This document shows positions 33,424-39,947 of a DNA stretch of 39,947 bases, piece after piece. The stretch lies in NCBI GenBank assembly GCA_905202255.1, contig CAJKRH010000014.1:1-39947 (forward strand), written 5' to 3'. The notes below the pieces were generated by a model. That model was not told the DNA's origin. It saw nothing but the letters and a program-made list of their open reading frames with translations, and made no database searches. Positions within the stretch are counted from its first letter, which is position 1. Each line of letters opens with the position of its first letter. The position numbers and the translations under genes are program-made. The stretch comes from an uncultured Ruminococcus sp. GTDB taxonomy: Bacteria; Bacillota; Clostridia; Oscillospirales; CAG-272.

Positions 33424-33461
33424 TTGTATACAAGTATACAACGCCGTGAACGATTTGTCAA
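33424..33461 (-). promoter_or_regulatory. Promoter and putative GntR operator of the citrate operon
   Basis: TTGACA (33461-33456), 17 bp, TATACT (33438-33433). A perfect inverted repeat, TTGTATAC and GTATACAA with a 2-bp spacer (33424-33441), covers the -10 box. Sites of the form TTGTATACAA are typical of FadR/FCD-type GntR regulators, and a further TTGTAT half-site lies at about 33416-33421. Binding would block RNA polymerase, so autorepression is the likely mode. Confidence 0.8.
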
Positions 33462-33570
33462 TATCTCGTGATAAAATTTTCCCGATTTTCCGAAAAAATG
33501 CCGTAATAATGCCCCGCCGGCGAAAATATAAATATAGCAAAGACATTACGCGAGCGAAAGGCGGCATACG

Positions 33571-33840
33571 ATGATTTACGACGGCGACGAGCGCGCCATA
33601 GTACTGGCGCGGTATATTTCGGAAACGAAAGGAACAGTAAGAGAGGCGGCAAAACATTTCGGAATAAGCAAATCAACGGTTCATAAAGATGTCAGCGAGC
33701 GCCTGAAAAATATATCGCCTTCCCTCTATGCAGAGGTGAAGGAAATACTCGAACGCAATAAAGCACAGCGGCATATCCGCGGCGGTCAGGCGACAAAAGA
33801 AAAATATGCCGATATGCGCCTGCATGGCGTGCGTACATAA
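33571..33840 (+). CDS. spoIIID: Sporulation transcription factor SpoIIID, 89 aa
   Basis: A small DNA-binding protein that switches mother-cell genes after sigma-E. The sequence has the helix-turn-helix TVREAAKHFGISKSTVHKDVSERL (about 21-45, given here as the core segment) and a basic C-terminal extension with RHIRGGQATKEKY, the known shape of SpoIIID (93 aa in Bacillus subtilis). An AAAGGCGG ribosome-binding site lies upstream. It is divergent from the citrate operon. I could not define a sigma-E promoter with confidence. Its presence places the organism in the endospore-forming lineage, though it does not prove that it sporulates. Confidence 0.94.
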   Translation: MIYDGDERAIVLARYISETKGTVREAAKHFGISKSTVHKDVSERLKNISPSLYAEVKEILERNKAQRHIRGGQATKEKYADMRLHGVRT

Positions 33841-33843
33841 AGC

Positions 33844-33870
33844 AAAGCGAAAGCCGCGTGCTTTCGCTTT
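33844..33870 (+). terminator. Hairpin after spoIIID
   Basis: AAAGCGAAAGC and its exact complement with a 5-nt loop lie 4 nt past the stop; no T tract follows beyond TTT. The MITE-like repeat begins 9 nt later. Confidence 0.65.
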
Positions 33871-33878
33871 CAGCGTGT

Positions 33879-34127
33879 CGAAAAAGTATTTTTTACTGTA
33901 AAAACAGATAAAAGCATTTTTTGTATAGCCTTCTCCTGCGGGAGAAGGGGGACCGCGATAGCGGTGGATGAGGAGTAAAATTGAAATTTTGACGCAAATA
34001 TTGTTATAAACTGTTTATAGACACCTCATCCGTCAGCCTACGGCTGCCACCTTCCCCCACTGGGGAAGGCTTTCTTTTTTGTCGATTCTGGTATCACCAA
34101 TACGGATTTCTGAATTTAGTTTTTTCG
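33879..34127. repeat. MITE-like repeat, copy 2 (249 bp, fuller copy)
   Basis: Ends CGAAAAA/TTTTTCG in inverted orientation, with inner palindromes CCTTCTCCTGCGGGAGAAGG on the left and CACCTTCCCCCACTGGGGAAGG on the right, and GGTGGATGAGG against CACCTCATCC. No coding capacity. It fills most of the 413-nt gap between spoIIID and the next gene; the remainder (34128-34254) is AT-rich with TATTATATAA as a possible -10 near 34214. Confidence 0.8.
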
Positions 34128-34254
34128 CCGCGCCTGCGAAATGGCAAAAGCCAAATAATAATCATAGCAAAAAAATGAATACAAAAAGTAAAAAAAATTC
34201 CCCGCTCCTGTGCTATTATATAAACATAAAGCTATAATTTGCGGGAGTGTGCAT

Positions 34255-34623
34255 ATGGAAAGAAGTGCAGAAGCTTTGAAAGCGCTGCTTTGCGACTTTT
34301 CGCAGAGTGAGAGCGAGTACCGCGCGGTGCTTCAAGAGTATGTCTGCGTGCGCTTCGGGCTCGATAACGAAAGCGAAGAAAATATCGGTGCGCTCGCCAT
34401 CCTCAGCATCAGAAAGCAATATCCCGATATGCAGAAGGAAGAGGCGGCAAAGCGCCTCGGAAATTACGACTGCCACAGGATAACCTACGCTGTCCAGAAA
34501 AAGATTCTCATGCTGATGGAGCTGGAGAAGATCACAGACACGCATATTCCCGACGATGCGGAAGATACCGCAAGCGTAGCTTCTTATATATATTCGCAGA
34601 AAACGGAGGCTTGCCATGTTTGA
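34255..34623 (+). CDS. Hypothetical protein upstream of sufS, 122 aa
   Basis: I do not recognise the family. The start at 34255 follows GGGAG seven bases upstream and is preferred to an ATG at 34210. The sequence is helical and acidic: MERSAEALKALLCDF, then FGLDNESEENIGALAILSIRKQYPDM, and a central segment with EEAAKRLGNYDCHRITYAVQKKILM. It overlaps the sufS start by 8 nt, so it is translated with the desulfurase. Tight coupling hints at a job in the same process, for example a partner or regulator. Confidence 0.65.
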   Translation: MERSAEALKALLCDFSQSESEYRAVLQEYVCVRFGLDNESEENIGALAILSIRKQYPDMQKEEAAKRLGNYDCHRITYAVQKKILMLMELEKITDTHIPDDAEDTASVASYIYSQKTEACHV

Positions 34624-35827
34624 CTCCATGAGCTTTCGCGCGGCATTCTCCTCCGTCATAAATTCGGATTTCGTTTATTTCGATAATGCCGCAACGGCGC
34701 AAAAGCCCGACTGCATGGTAAAAGCGCTCTCGGATTATTACGGTTCGGCGCTCGGCTCGGCAGGGCGCGGGCAGAATCCGCTCGCGGAAAAGGCAAGCGC
34801 GGCTTATGCCGCCGCAAGGCGAAGCGTGATGCGCTTTATCGGCGCCGCGAAACCATCTGAGATTATATTCACCACAGGTGCTACCGATTCGCTGAATATG
34901 CTCGCTGCTTCGTATCGCCGCCGCCTCACGAAAAAAAGCAATATCGTCATCTCCGCCCTCGAGCATAATGCAAATTATCTCCCGTGGAAAAATGCCTGCG
35001 AAGAAGCAGGCGCCGAGCTTCGCGTAATAGGGCTCCTTGCGGACGGCTCGCTTGATATGGATGCGGCGCGCCGTCTCATAGACGAAAATACGCTTCTGCT
35101 CTCCGTCACCGCCGCTTCAAATCTGACCGGCAGACTTACGGATGTGCGCGCGCTCTGCGATATGGCGCATGAGGCAGGCGCCGCCGCGGCGGTCGATGCC
35201 TCGCAGTACGCCCCGCATATCGCGCCCGATGTAAATGCATTCGCCTGCGATTATCTCGTTTTCTCCGCGCATAAGGTCTACGGACCCGAGGGGCTCGGTG
35301 TGCTTTATTGCCGCGAAAGCCTGCTTGATACTCTCGTTCCGTTTCGCTACGGCGGCGGTATGGCAGAGGAGCGCGGCAAAAATATAGTTATGCTTCCCTC
35401 CCCCGAGCGCTTTGAAGCGGGAACGCACCATGCGGCAGGCGCGGTTGCATTTGCCGCCGTGGCGGATTTTCTCTCGGGCTTTGACGCAGGGGAAAAACTC
35501 GCATATACCCGCTCAATTTCGGATTATGTATATTCTTCCCTTTCCGCCGTGCGCGGCATAAATTTAATCGGTCACTCGCGGGAAAATCTCCCCGTGCTTT
35601 CGCTTACCTTTGAAGGCGTTTCGCCGTCGGATATCGACCTCATGCTCTCCATGCGCGGCTTCTGTCTGCGCAGCGGAAAGCACTGCGCTTTTCTTCCCGT
35701 TTCGCGCTTGGCGGCGGGCGGCACACTGCGCATTTCGATAGCTCCGTACAATACGCCGGATGAAGCGGAAAGGCTCGTCTTTGCCATAGCAGAAGCAAAA
35801 GAATATCTTTTGAGGAAGAAAATATGA
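34616..35827 (+). CDS. sufS: Cysteine desulfurase, SufS type, 403 aa
   Basis: A PLP enzyme that moves sulfur from cysteine to a partner. YFDNAATAQKP opens the protein; EHNAN (H117) faces the cofactor; VDASQ (D194, Q197) replaces the usual VDGAQ; the PLP lysine is K220 in FSAHKVYGP; the sulfur-carrying cysteine is C357 in LRSGKHCAF, in the short lobe typical of class II (SufS/CsdA) enzymes. FRYGGGM and FEAGTHHAAG are also conserved. The gene overlaps its upstream neighbour and, by ATGA, the SufE gene downstream. No SufB, SufC, SufD or SufU gene is present. Confidence 0.94.
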   Translation: MFDSMSFRAAFSSVINSDFVYFDNAATAQKPDCMVKALSDYYGSALGSAGRGQNPLAEKASAAYAAARRSVMRFIGAAKPSEIIFTTGATDSLNMLAASYRRRLTKKSNIVISALEHNANYLPWKNACEEAGAELRVIGLLADGSLDMDAARRLIDENTLLLSVTAASNLTGRLTDVRALCDMAHEAGAAAAVDASQYAPHIAPDVNAFACDYLVFSAHKVYGPEGLGVLYCRESLLDTLVPFRYGGGMAEERGKNIVMLPSPERFEAGTHHAAGAVAFAAVADFLSGFDAGEKLAYTRSISDYVYSSLSAVRGINLIGHSRENLPVLSLTFEGVSPSDIDLMLSMRGFCLRSGKHCAFLPVSRLAAGGTLRISIAPYNTPDEAERLVFAIAEAKEYLLRKKI

Positions 35828-36228
35828 ATTTTAATGAAAGAAAGGAAAAATTCCTTTCCGAATACAATGCTCTCCCGTCCGATATGGAAAGGTTTGATTA
35901 TATCATAAATAAAGGAATGCGCTCCGCCTGCGATTACGCGCCGTCCGAGGAGGACAGAATAGAGGGTTGCGACTCGGGTCTGTGGCTTTGCGCATCGGCG
36001 GAGGGCGGATTCGTCTCCGTCCGTGCTCATAGCGACGCCGCATATGTCATGGGGCTTGCGGCGCTCATATGCGAGCTGACAGACGGACTTTCCGCGGCAG
36101 AGGCAAGGGAGATAGACACCTCTTTCCCGCAAGAAATCCCCTGCGTCTATCCCATGACAGAATTACGGCTCTCAAGCATGGAAAAAATGCTTTTGAAAAT
36201 AAAAGAGTGCACAAAAAATATTTTATAA
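35824..36228 (+). CDS. sufE: SufE-like sulfur acceptor, 134 aa
   Basis: It accepts persulfide from SufS. The catalytic C49 lies in RIEGCDSGLWL, corresponding to GCQS-V-W of SufE/CsdE; SDAAYVMGLAALICEL and the later LSAAEAREID segment are also SufE-like. The length of 134 is near the standard 138. It overlaps sufS by four bases, so the pair is translated together. Firmicutes more often use the zinc protein SufU; a SufE partner is less usual. Confidence 0.9.
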   Translation: MNFNERKEKFLSEYNALPSDMERFDYIINKGMRSACDYAPSEEDRIEGCDSGLWLCASAEGGFVSVRAHSDAAYVMGLAALICELTDGLSAAEAREIDTSFPQEIPCVYPMTELRLSSMEKMLLKIKECTKNIL

Positions 36229-36244
36229 AATTCCGGAGGAAATT

Positions 36245-37696
36245 ATGTTAAAACACGCAATGGATGTAAAAGTCAATGTCCGGCCCATTTTCAGCAATGT
36301 GGTTCATACGGCTGTATGGGAAGGCCCCTGCCGCGTTGGCAGACCGGAGATTCTCTCGCCCGAGTATGAGTCAAGAGCCGGCAAAGAAGAATTCAAAAGC
36401 TGGAAAAAGACTGTTGTCGAAGGAATCTGCGCCGAAGCAAATGTGCTCGAGCCGCTCTATATCGAGTATGACGAAACATTCTATGTTTCCGATGAAAAGC
36501 TCCATGAGCTCGCTCCCAATCCTTCGGAAGTAGACCTTTTCCTCATCACATATCGCGTTCCCGGCATCGAACGCCTCGGCATCACCGTTTCAATGATAAA
36601 CTGCGGACCTACACCCGTTGATCTCGTGGCTTTCTATCGTGATATCGGACTTGATGCCTATATGGCTCATGACTATGAGGAATTCAATGATATCATCCGC
36701 CGCCTGCAGGTCAAAAAGGCACTTGCAAATACAAAGCTCCTCGTTCTCACGGCAGACGAGCAGTTCCCTGTCAGCGTAAACAGCTCAAATCCCGATATCT
36801 ATGGGCTCAACCTTAAATACGGTATCCGCAGTACGCGCCATTCCATACGCGAAGTATTTGATTATATGGACAGCACCACAAGCGAAGAAAAATTTGCCGC
36901 CGAAGCAAAAGCTCTCTCCGATAAGGCGGAAGCAAGCACGATAAGCGACAGACTCATCTGCCATGACCTCGATTATATGAACGCCGTCAAGAGCATGATG
37001 GAGAAATTCGGATGCAATGCGTTCACCACGGCTTGCAAGGAGCTTTGCGCTTCCCGCCTGCCTATGAGAAATAAATGCACACCCTGCCTTACACACAGCC
37101 TGCTCCGCAATGACCGCATACCTACCGCCTGCGAAGAGGACCTCAATGCATGGATGGCTGTCGCCGTTCTCATGTATCTCACAAAGAAAGCACCTTTCAT
37201 GGGCAATCCCTCGCTCGTAAAGGCTCATAAGCGCCCCATAGAAGACCTCGGCATGACAAGACTTGTGGCAGGTCCCGCAGAGGGCTTTGATGAAGAGGTT
37301 CTTGAGGTTCGCCATGCCGTTCCGCCGACGAAGCTTCTCGGCTATGATAAGCCCGAGATGCCTTTTGAACTCGGTCACTTTACATATGAGGGCTTCGGCA
37401 CAAAGGTTCAGGTAAATATGGCAGATACCGAAGATAAGACAGTCACCATCGCGCGCTTCGACCGCCATGGCGAAAAGATGATTGCCGCCAAAGGCGAAAT
37501 CGTCGGCTGTGCTTACCGCGATATTGAATGCAGCCCTGCCGTATATTATCATATCGACGGCGGCGCAAGAGAATTCCGCCATGCACTCGCAGACGGCGGC
37601 TACGGACATCACCTCGTTGTCGTTTACGGCGACTACCGCGACGAACTCAAAAAGCTCGCAAAGATAGTCGGCTTCGAGATGGAAATCTTTAACTGA
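36245..37696 (+). CDS. Sugar isomerase, L-fucose/L-arabinose isomerase family, 483 aa
   Basis: A predicted aldose-ketose isomerase. TFYVSDEKLHEL and DLFLITYRVPGIERLG belong to the N-terminal domain. The central part with KCTPCLTHSLLRNDRIPTACEEDLNAWMAVAVLMYLTKKAPFMGNPS is divided here as CEEDLNAW and FMGNP and resembles the substrate region of fucose isomerase relatives. The C-terminal barrel contains ECSPAVYYHIDGGAREF. The assignment to a given sugar is not possible; catalytic Glu and Asp cannot be mapped with confidence. GGAGG precedes the ATG, 16 nt after sufE, so it is probably in the same transcript despite the lack of a functional link. Confidence 0.75.
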   Translation: MLKHAMDVKVNVRPIFSNVVHTAVWEGPCRVGRPEILSPEYESRAGKEEFKSWKKTVVEGICAEANVLEPLYIEYDETFYVSDEKLHELAPNPSEVDLFLITYRVPGIERLGITVSMINCGPTPVDLVAFYRDIGLDAYMAHDYEEFNDIIRRLQVKKALANTKLLVLTADEQFPVSVNSSNPDIYGLNLKYGIRSTRHSIREVFDYMDSTTSEEKFAAEAKALSDKAEASTISDRLICHDLDYMNAVKSMMEKFGCNAFTTACKELCASRLPMRNKCTPCLTHSLLRNDRIPTACEEDLNAWMAVAVLMYLTKKAPFMGNPSLVKAHKRPIEDLGMTRLVAGPAEGFDEEVLEVRHAVPPTKLLGYDKPEMPFELGHFTYEGFGTKVQVNMADTEDKTVTIARFDRHGEKMIAAKGEIVGCAYRDIECSPAVYYHIDGGAREFRHALADGGYGHHLVVVYGDYRDELKKLAKIVGFEMEIFN

Positions 37697-37723
37697 TATC
37701 AATTTTCCTACTGACACATACAT

Positions 37724-37770
37724 AAATCAAGAGCCGCTTGCAACCAAAGATTGCAAGCGGCTCTTGATTT
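37724..37770. terminator. Terminator of the suf-isomerase operon
   Basis: A perfect 20-bp stem (AAATCAAGAGCCGCTTGCAA and its complement) with a 7-nt loop lies about 28 nt past the isomerase stop. Confidence 0.85.
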
Positions 37771-37838
37771 AAATTGATAGTGCGGCTCGGGCGGGCACCA
37801 TATAGCGCCCAACCGCCGACCTTAAAACTTCACATACA

Positions 37839-37874
37839 AAAATCCTCTTGCAATCATAGTTACAAGAGGATTTT
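37839..37874 (-). terminator. Terminator of the dockerin protein gene
   Basis: AAAATCCTCTTG/CAAGAGGATTTT with a 12-nt loop, followed on the minus strand by a T; it begins 10 nt past the stop. Confidence 0.85.
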
Positions 37875-37884
37875 AAATTTACAT

Positions 37885-39801
37885 TTATTCAAGACCGACA
37901 TCAAATCCCGCAATCAGCTTGCGCAGGATGATAAGGTCAGTCGCGCCGACCTTGCCGTCGCCGTTGATATCGGCAAAAGAAGCATCAAGGTCGGTAATCA
38001 ATCCGGCAATGTATTTGCGCAATATAATCAAATCCATGGCGTTCACCTTGCCGTCATCGTTCAGGTCGCCGAGGATTCTGCTTCCCCTGCCGCAAACGGT
38101 ACACTTATCGTCCTCACCGAAAGTGTGCTCCGTTATATCCGTTTTGTCGCCGCAATATTCGCATTCGTGATAATGCGATTTTGAGTTTTTCGACCATTCT
38201 GACTTATATTTATGCTCCGTCGTGCGCTTTTCTCCGCATACATTGCAATCCGTATCGCATGCGTTGTCGTAGACATGCTCCGCCTCGTCAATGTTCAGAT
38301 GACAGTATACGCAGACATGCCAATGCTTTTCGGCATTCTTTTCCCATTCTCCATATCTATGAACAGTTCTTTTATATCCGCAATCAATGCAGTCCGCATC
38401 GCAAATTTCTTTATAAGAATGCATTCTCCTGCCCGCAATTTCTCCGCAAACAGTACATGTATGCCAGTGATACAGCTCGTCATTCACCCATTCCTCGCCG
38501 GGTTTATGCGGCGCATTTGTTCGCTCATAGCCGCAGATATTGCAGTCTTTATCGCAGTCATCCGTGTATTCATGGTCTGCGGGTTCGTAAGTATCTCTGC
38601 AGATGGTACAATAGCGGTAATGCTTGTCATAGCTATGTGCCCATCCGTCTCTGAATTTATGCGATGCTTCTCTTTCGTAGCTACATTTGTTACAAGTTGC
38701 ATCGCAATCATAACTGTACACATGCTCTGCTTCGTCCTTCTTGTCGCCGCATACGGTGCATTCATGCCAATGCTTTTCTTCATTTGATAAATAATCAGCA
38801 CTGTATTTATGCTCGCCAAGGTCGCCGTATTCAAAGGTTTCTGTGCCGCATTTTCCGCATTCGCATGAATAATAGTATACGGCTTTCTGCTTACATGTCA
38901 CTTCACTTTTCAAATGTTTTTCGGAAGCATTTTCTAAGGTATATGCGTGCACCGCTTCATCTTTATTACCGCATACTGTGCATTCTCGCCAGTGCTTTTC
39001 TTCATTTAAGGAATATTCCGCACCGTACTTATGTTCGCTAAGCTCGCCGTATTCAAATGTCTCCGTGCCGCATTCTCCGCATTCGCACGAATAATAATAT
39101 ACCGCTTTCTGCTTACAGGTTGCTTCGCTCTTCAGATATTTCCCGGAGGCATTTTCCACAGTGAAGCTGTGTTCATGCGTATCTTCTATTACAACAAGCA
39201 CTACTTCTCTGCCGAGACGCAGATATCCAGCCTTGATTTTTTTATAACCGAGAGCATCAGCGATAGCTTTCAGATTATCGGTAAAAGCTTTTATGAAAGC
39301 GTTTCTGTTGCCCGTGACAAAAATATCCGCCGCACCTTCGTATTCCTTGATGATTTCAATTATTCTGTCAAGGTCAAAGGTCTCCATGCGAAGATCAAGC
39401 ATGGCAAAAAGATTTGCATCAAGACTTGTACAAGTCGGGATTCTGTAGTTTGTCTTTGCTATCGTATGGTCCTCTAAAAGCTGGGCTGTTGTAATATTAA
39501 AGTAAGCATGAAATGTGTATTTGTCCCCGTCATTCCATGTCAGGTCAACATAATAATATTTGCCGTCTATCTTAACGAGATTCCATGCATGACCTACGCC
39601 GCCGCTCTCGCCGAGAACGAGAAATGACTGTATGCCGACTTTCTGCAGAAGATACTGAAGAGCCTCGGCATAGCCCTCGCAGACAGCCTCGCCTTCCACA
39701 AGCGCACCGTAAGGGTCATGCGCATGAGCGGCATCGAGAACATATGTAATTCTCTCCGCCAGACTGTCATGAATATACAGCTCTCGCTCAAGTGCATTCA
39801 T
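37885..39801 (-). CDS. Transglutaminase/Cys-rich repeat/dockerin surface protein (5' truncated)
   Basis: At least 638 residues. The N-terminal domain is transglutaminase-like, with catalytic C41 (EAVCEGYAEAL), H71 (GGVGHAWN) and D86 (YYYVDLTWND). From about 210, a chain of Cys-rich modules follows, with units such as HWHECTVCGDK and CDKDCNICGYERT, about nine to ten CxxC pairs in all, some likely zinc-binding. A type I dockerin closes the protein with two calcium motifs (DLNDDGKVNAMDLIILRK and DINGDGKVGATDLIILRK). No signal peptide is seen: the frame stays open to the window edge, but upstream of about residue 1 it has no protein-like sequence. Probably an exported, cohesin-binding or cell-surface protein. 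Confidence 0.85.
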   Translation of the reverse strand: MNALERELYIHDSLAERITYVLDAAHAHDPYGALVEGEAVCEGYAEALQYLLQKVGIQSFLVLGESGGVGHAWNLVKIDGKYYYVDLTWNDGDKYTFHAYFNITTAQLLEDHTIAKTNYRIPTCTSLDANLFAMLDLRMETFDLDRIIEIIKEYEGAADIFVTGNRNAFIKAFTDNLKAIADALGYKKIKAGYLRLGREVVLVVIEDTHEHSFTVENASGKYLKSEATCKQKAVYYYSCECGECGTETFEYGELSEHKYGAEYSLNEEKHWRECTVCGNKDEAVHAYTLENASEKHLKSEVTCKQKAVYYYSCECGKCGTETFEYGDLGEHKYSADYLSNEEKHWHECTVCGDKKDEAEHVYSYDCDATCNKCSYEREASHKFRDGWAHSYDKHYRYCTICRDTYEPADHEYTDDCDKDCNICGYERTNAPHKPGEEWVNDELYHWHTCTVCGEIAGRRMHSYKEICDADCIDCGYKRTVHRYGEWEKNAEKHWHVCVYCHLNIDEAEHVYDNACDTDCNVCGEKRTTEHKYKSEWSKNSKSHYHECEYCGDKTDITEHTFGEDDKCTVCGRGSRILGDLNDDGKVNAMDLIILRKYIAGLITDLDASFADINGDGKVGATDLIILRKLIAGFDVGLE

Positions 39802-39819
39802 ATCCTCAGTGATGCCGGA

Positions 39820-39947
39820 AAGAATCAGGATATTTCCCAGGCGGATATCAAAGTATCGGATGCAACTTATACCGGGGCAGCGGTGACTCCGGATGTAAAA
39901 GTTGTCTATGCCGGTACGACATTGAAAAAGGATAAGGATTATACGGT
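39820..39947 (+). CDS. Partial surface-repeat protein, 5' and 3' incomplete
   Basis: In the plus frame the codons from 39823 read NQDISQADIKVSDATYTG, then AAVTPDVKVVYAGTTL and KKDKDYTV. This matches the bacterial Ig-like/YDG-type repeat of Firmicute surface proteins, in which a YTG turn, a TPxVxV strand, and KxDxDYTV occur in that order. There is no start codon or ribosome-binding site; an in-frame ATG at 39769 lies inside the opposite-strand transglutaminase gene. The fragment continues past the window. Confidence 0.6.

Overview
The window looks like a chromosomal piece of an anaerobic, endospore-lineage member of the Clostridia (an Oscillospiraceae-like gut or rumen Firmicute). The grounds are a SpoIIID regulator, a T-box leader ahead of threonyl-tRNA synthetase, a Re-citrate-synthase/aconitase/isocitrate-dehydrogenase operon, FeoAB, a type I dockerin protein, strong AGGAGG ribosome-binding sites, and TTGACA/TATAAT promoters with 16-18 bp spacers. 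Family names come from sequence patterns read by eye; no database search was possible.

Layout. 65-2577 (minus): one apparent operon of a DUF3267-type membrane zincin and four small uncharacterised proteins. 2941-4806 (minus): two small membrane-protein genes set between repeated flanks, next to a tRNA-Gln(UUG). 5024-7349 (plus): feoA-feoB. 7421-10008 (minus): rpsO and pnp. 10306-12003 (plus): fba and an acyl-ACP thioesterase. 12225-13070 (minus): an aldose 1-epimerase relative. 13276-15861 (plus): T-box, thrS without a TGS domain, and a Nudix hydrolase.

15899-24334 (minus) is a phage-head module. It encodes a small zinc-ribbon protein, small and large terminase, portal, acidic scaffold-like protein, major capsid protein, adaptor, a DNA-stabilisation/hub-like protein, and a frameshifted stub of a beta-helix (tailspike-like) gene. 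Most junctions are ATGA or short overlaps. The operon starts from a perfect TTGACA-17-TATAAT promoter, and no integrase, repressor, tail-machine or lysis gene is present. It is either a decayed podovirus-like prophage or a retained (GTA-like) capsid module.

24454-27945 (plus): two tandem paralogous solute-binding lipoproteins with no transporter partners. 28268-33461 (minus): Re-citrate synthase, GntR/FCD regulator, aconitase and isocitrate dehydrogenase, a complete oxaloacetate plus acetyl-CoA to 2-oxoglutarate route, with a perfect inverted repeat over the -10 element. 33571-33840 (plus): spoIIID. 34255-37696 (plus): an unknown small protein, SufS, SufE and a fucose/arabinose-isomerase-like enzyme. 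Two copies of a MITE-like repeat lie at 28003-28210 and 33879-34127.

37885-39947: a minus-strand transglutaminase/Cys-rich-repeat/dockerin surface protein meets, head to head near 39800-39833, a plus-strand fragment of a repeat-type surface protein. Neither has a recognisable beginning, so this is an inversion junction or an assembly/amplification chimera.
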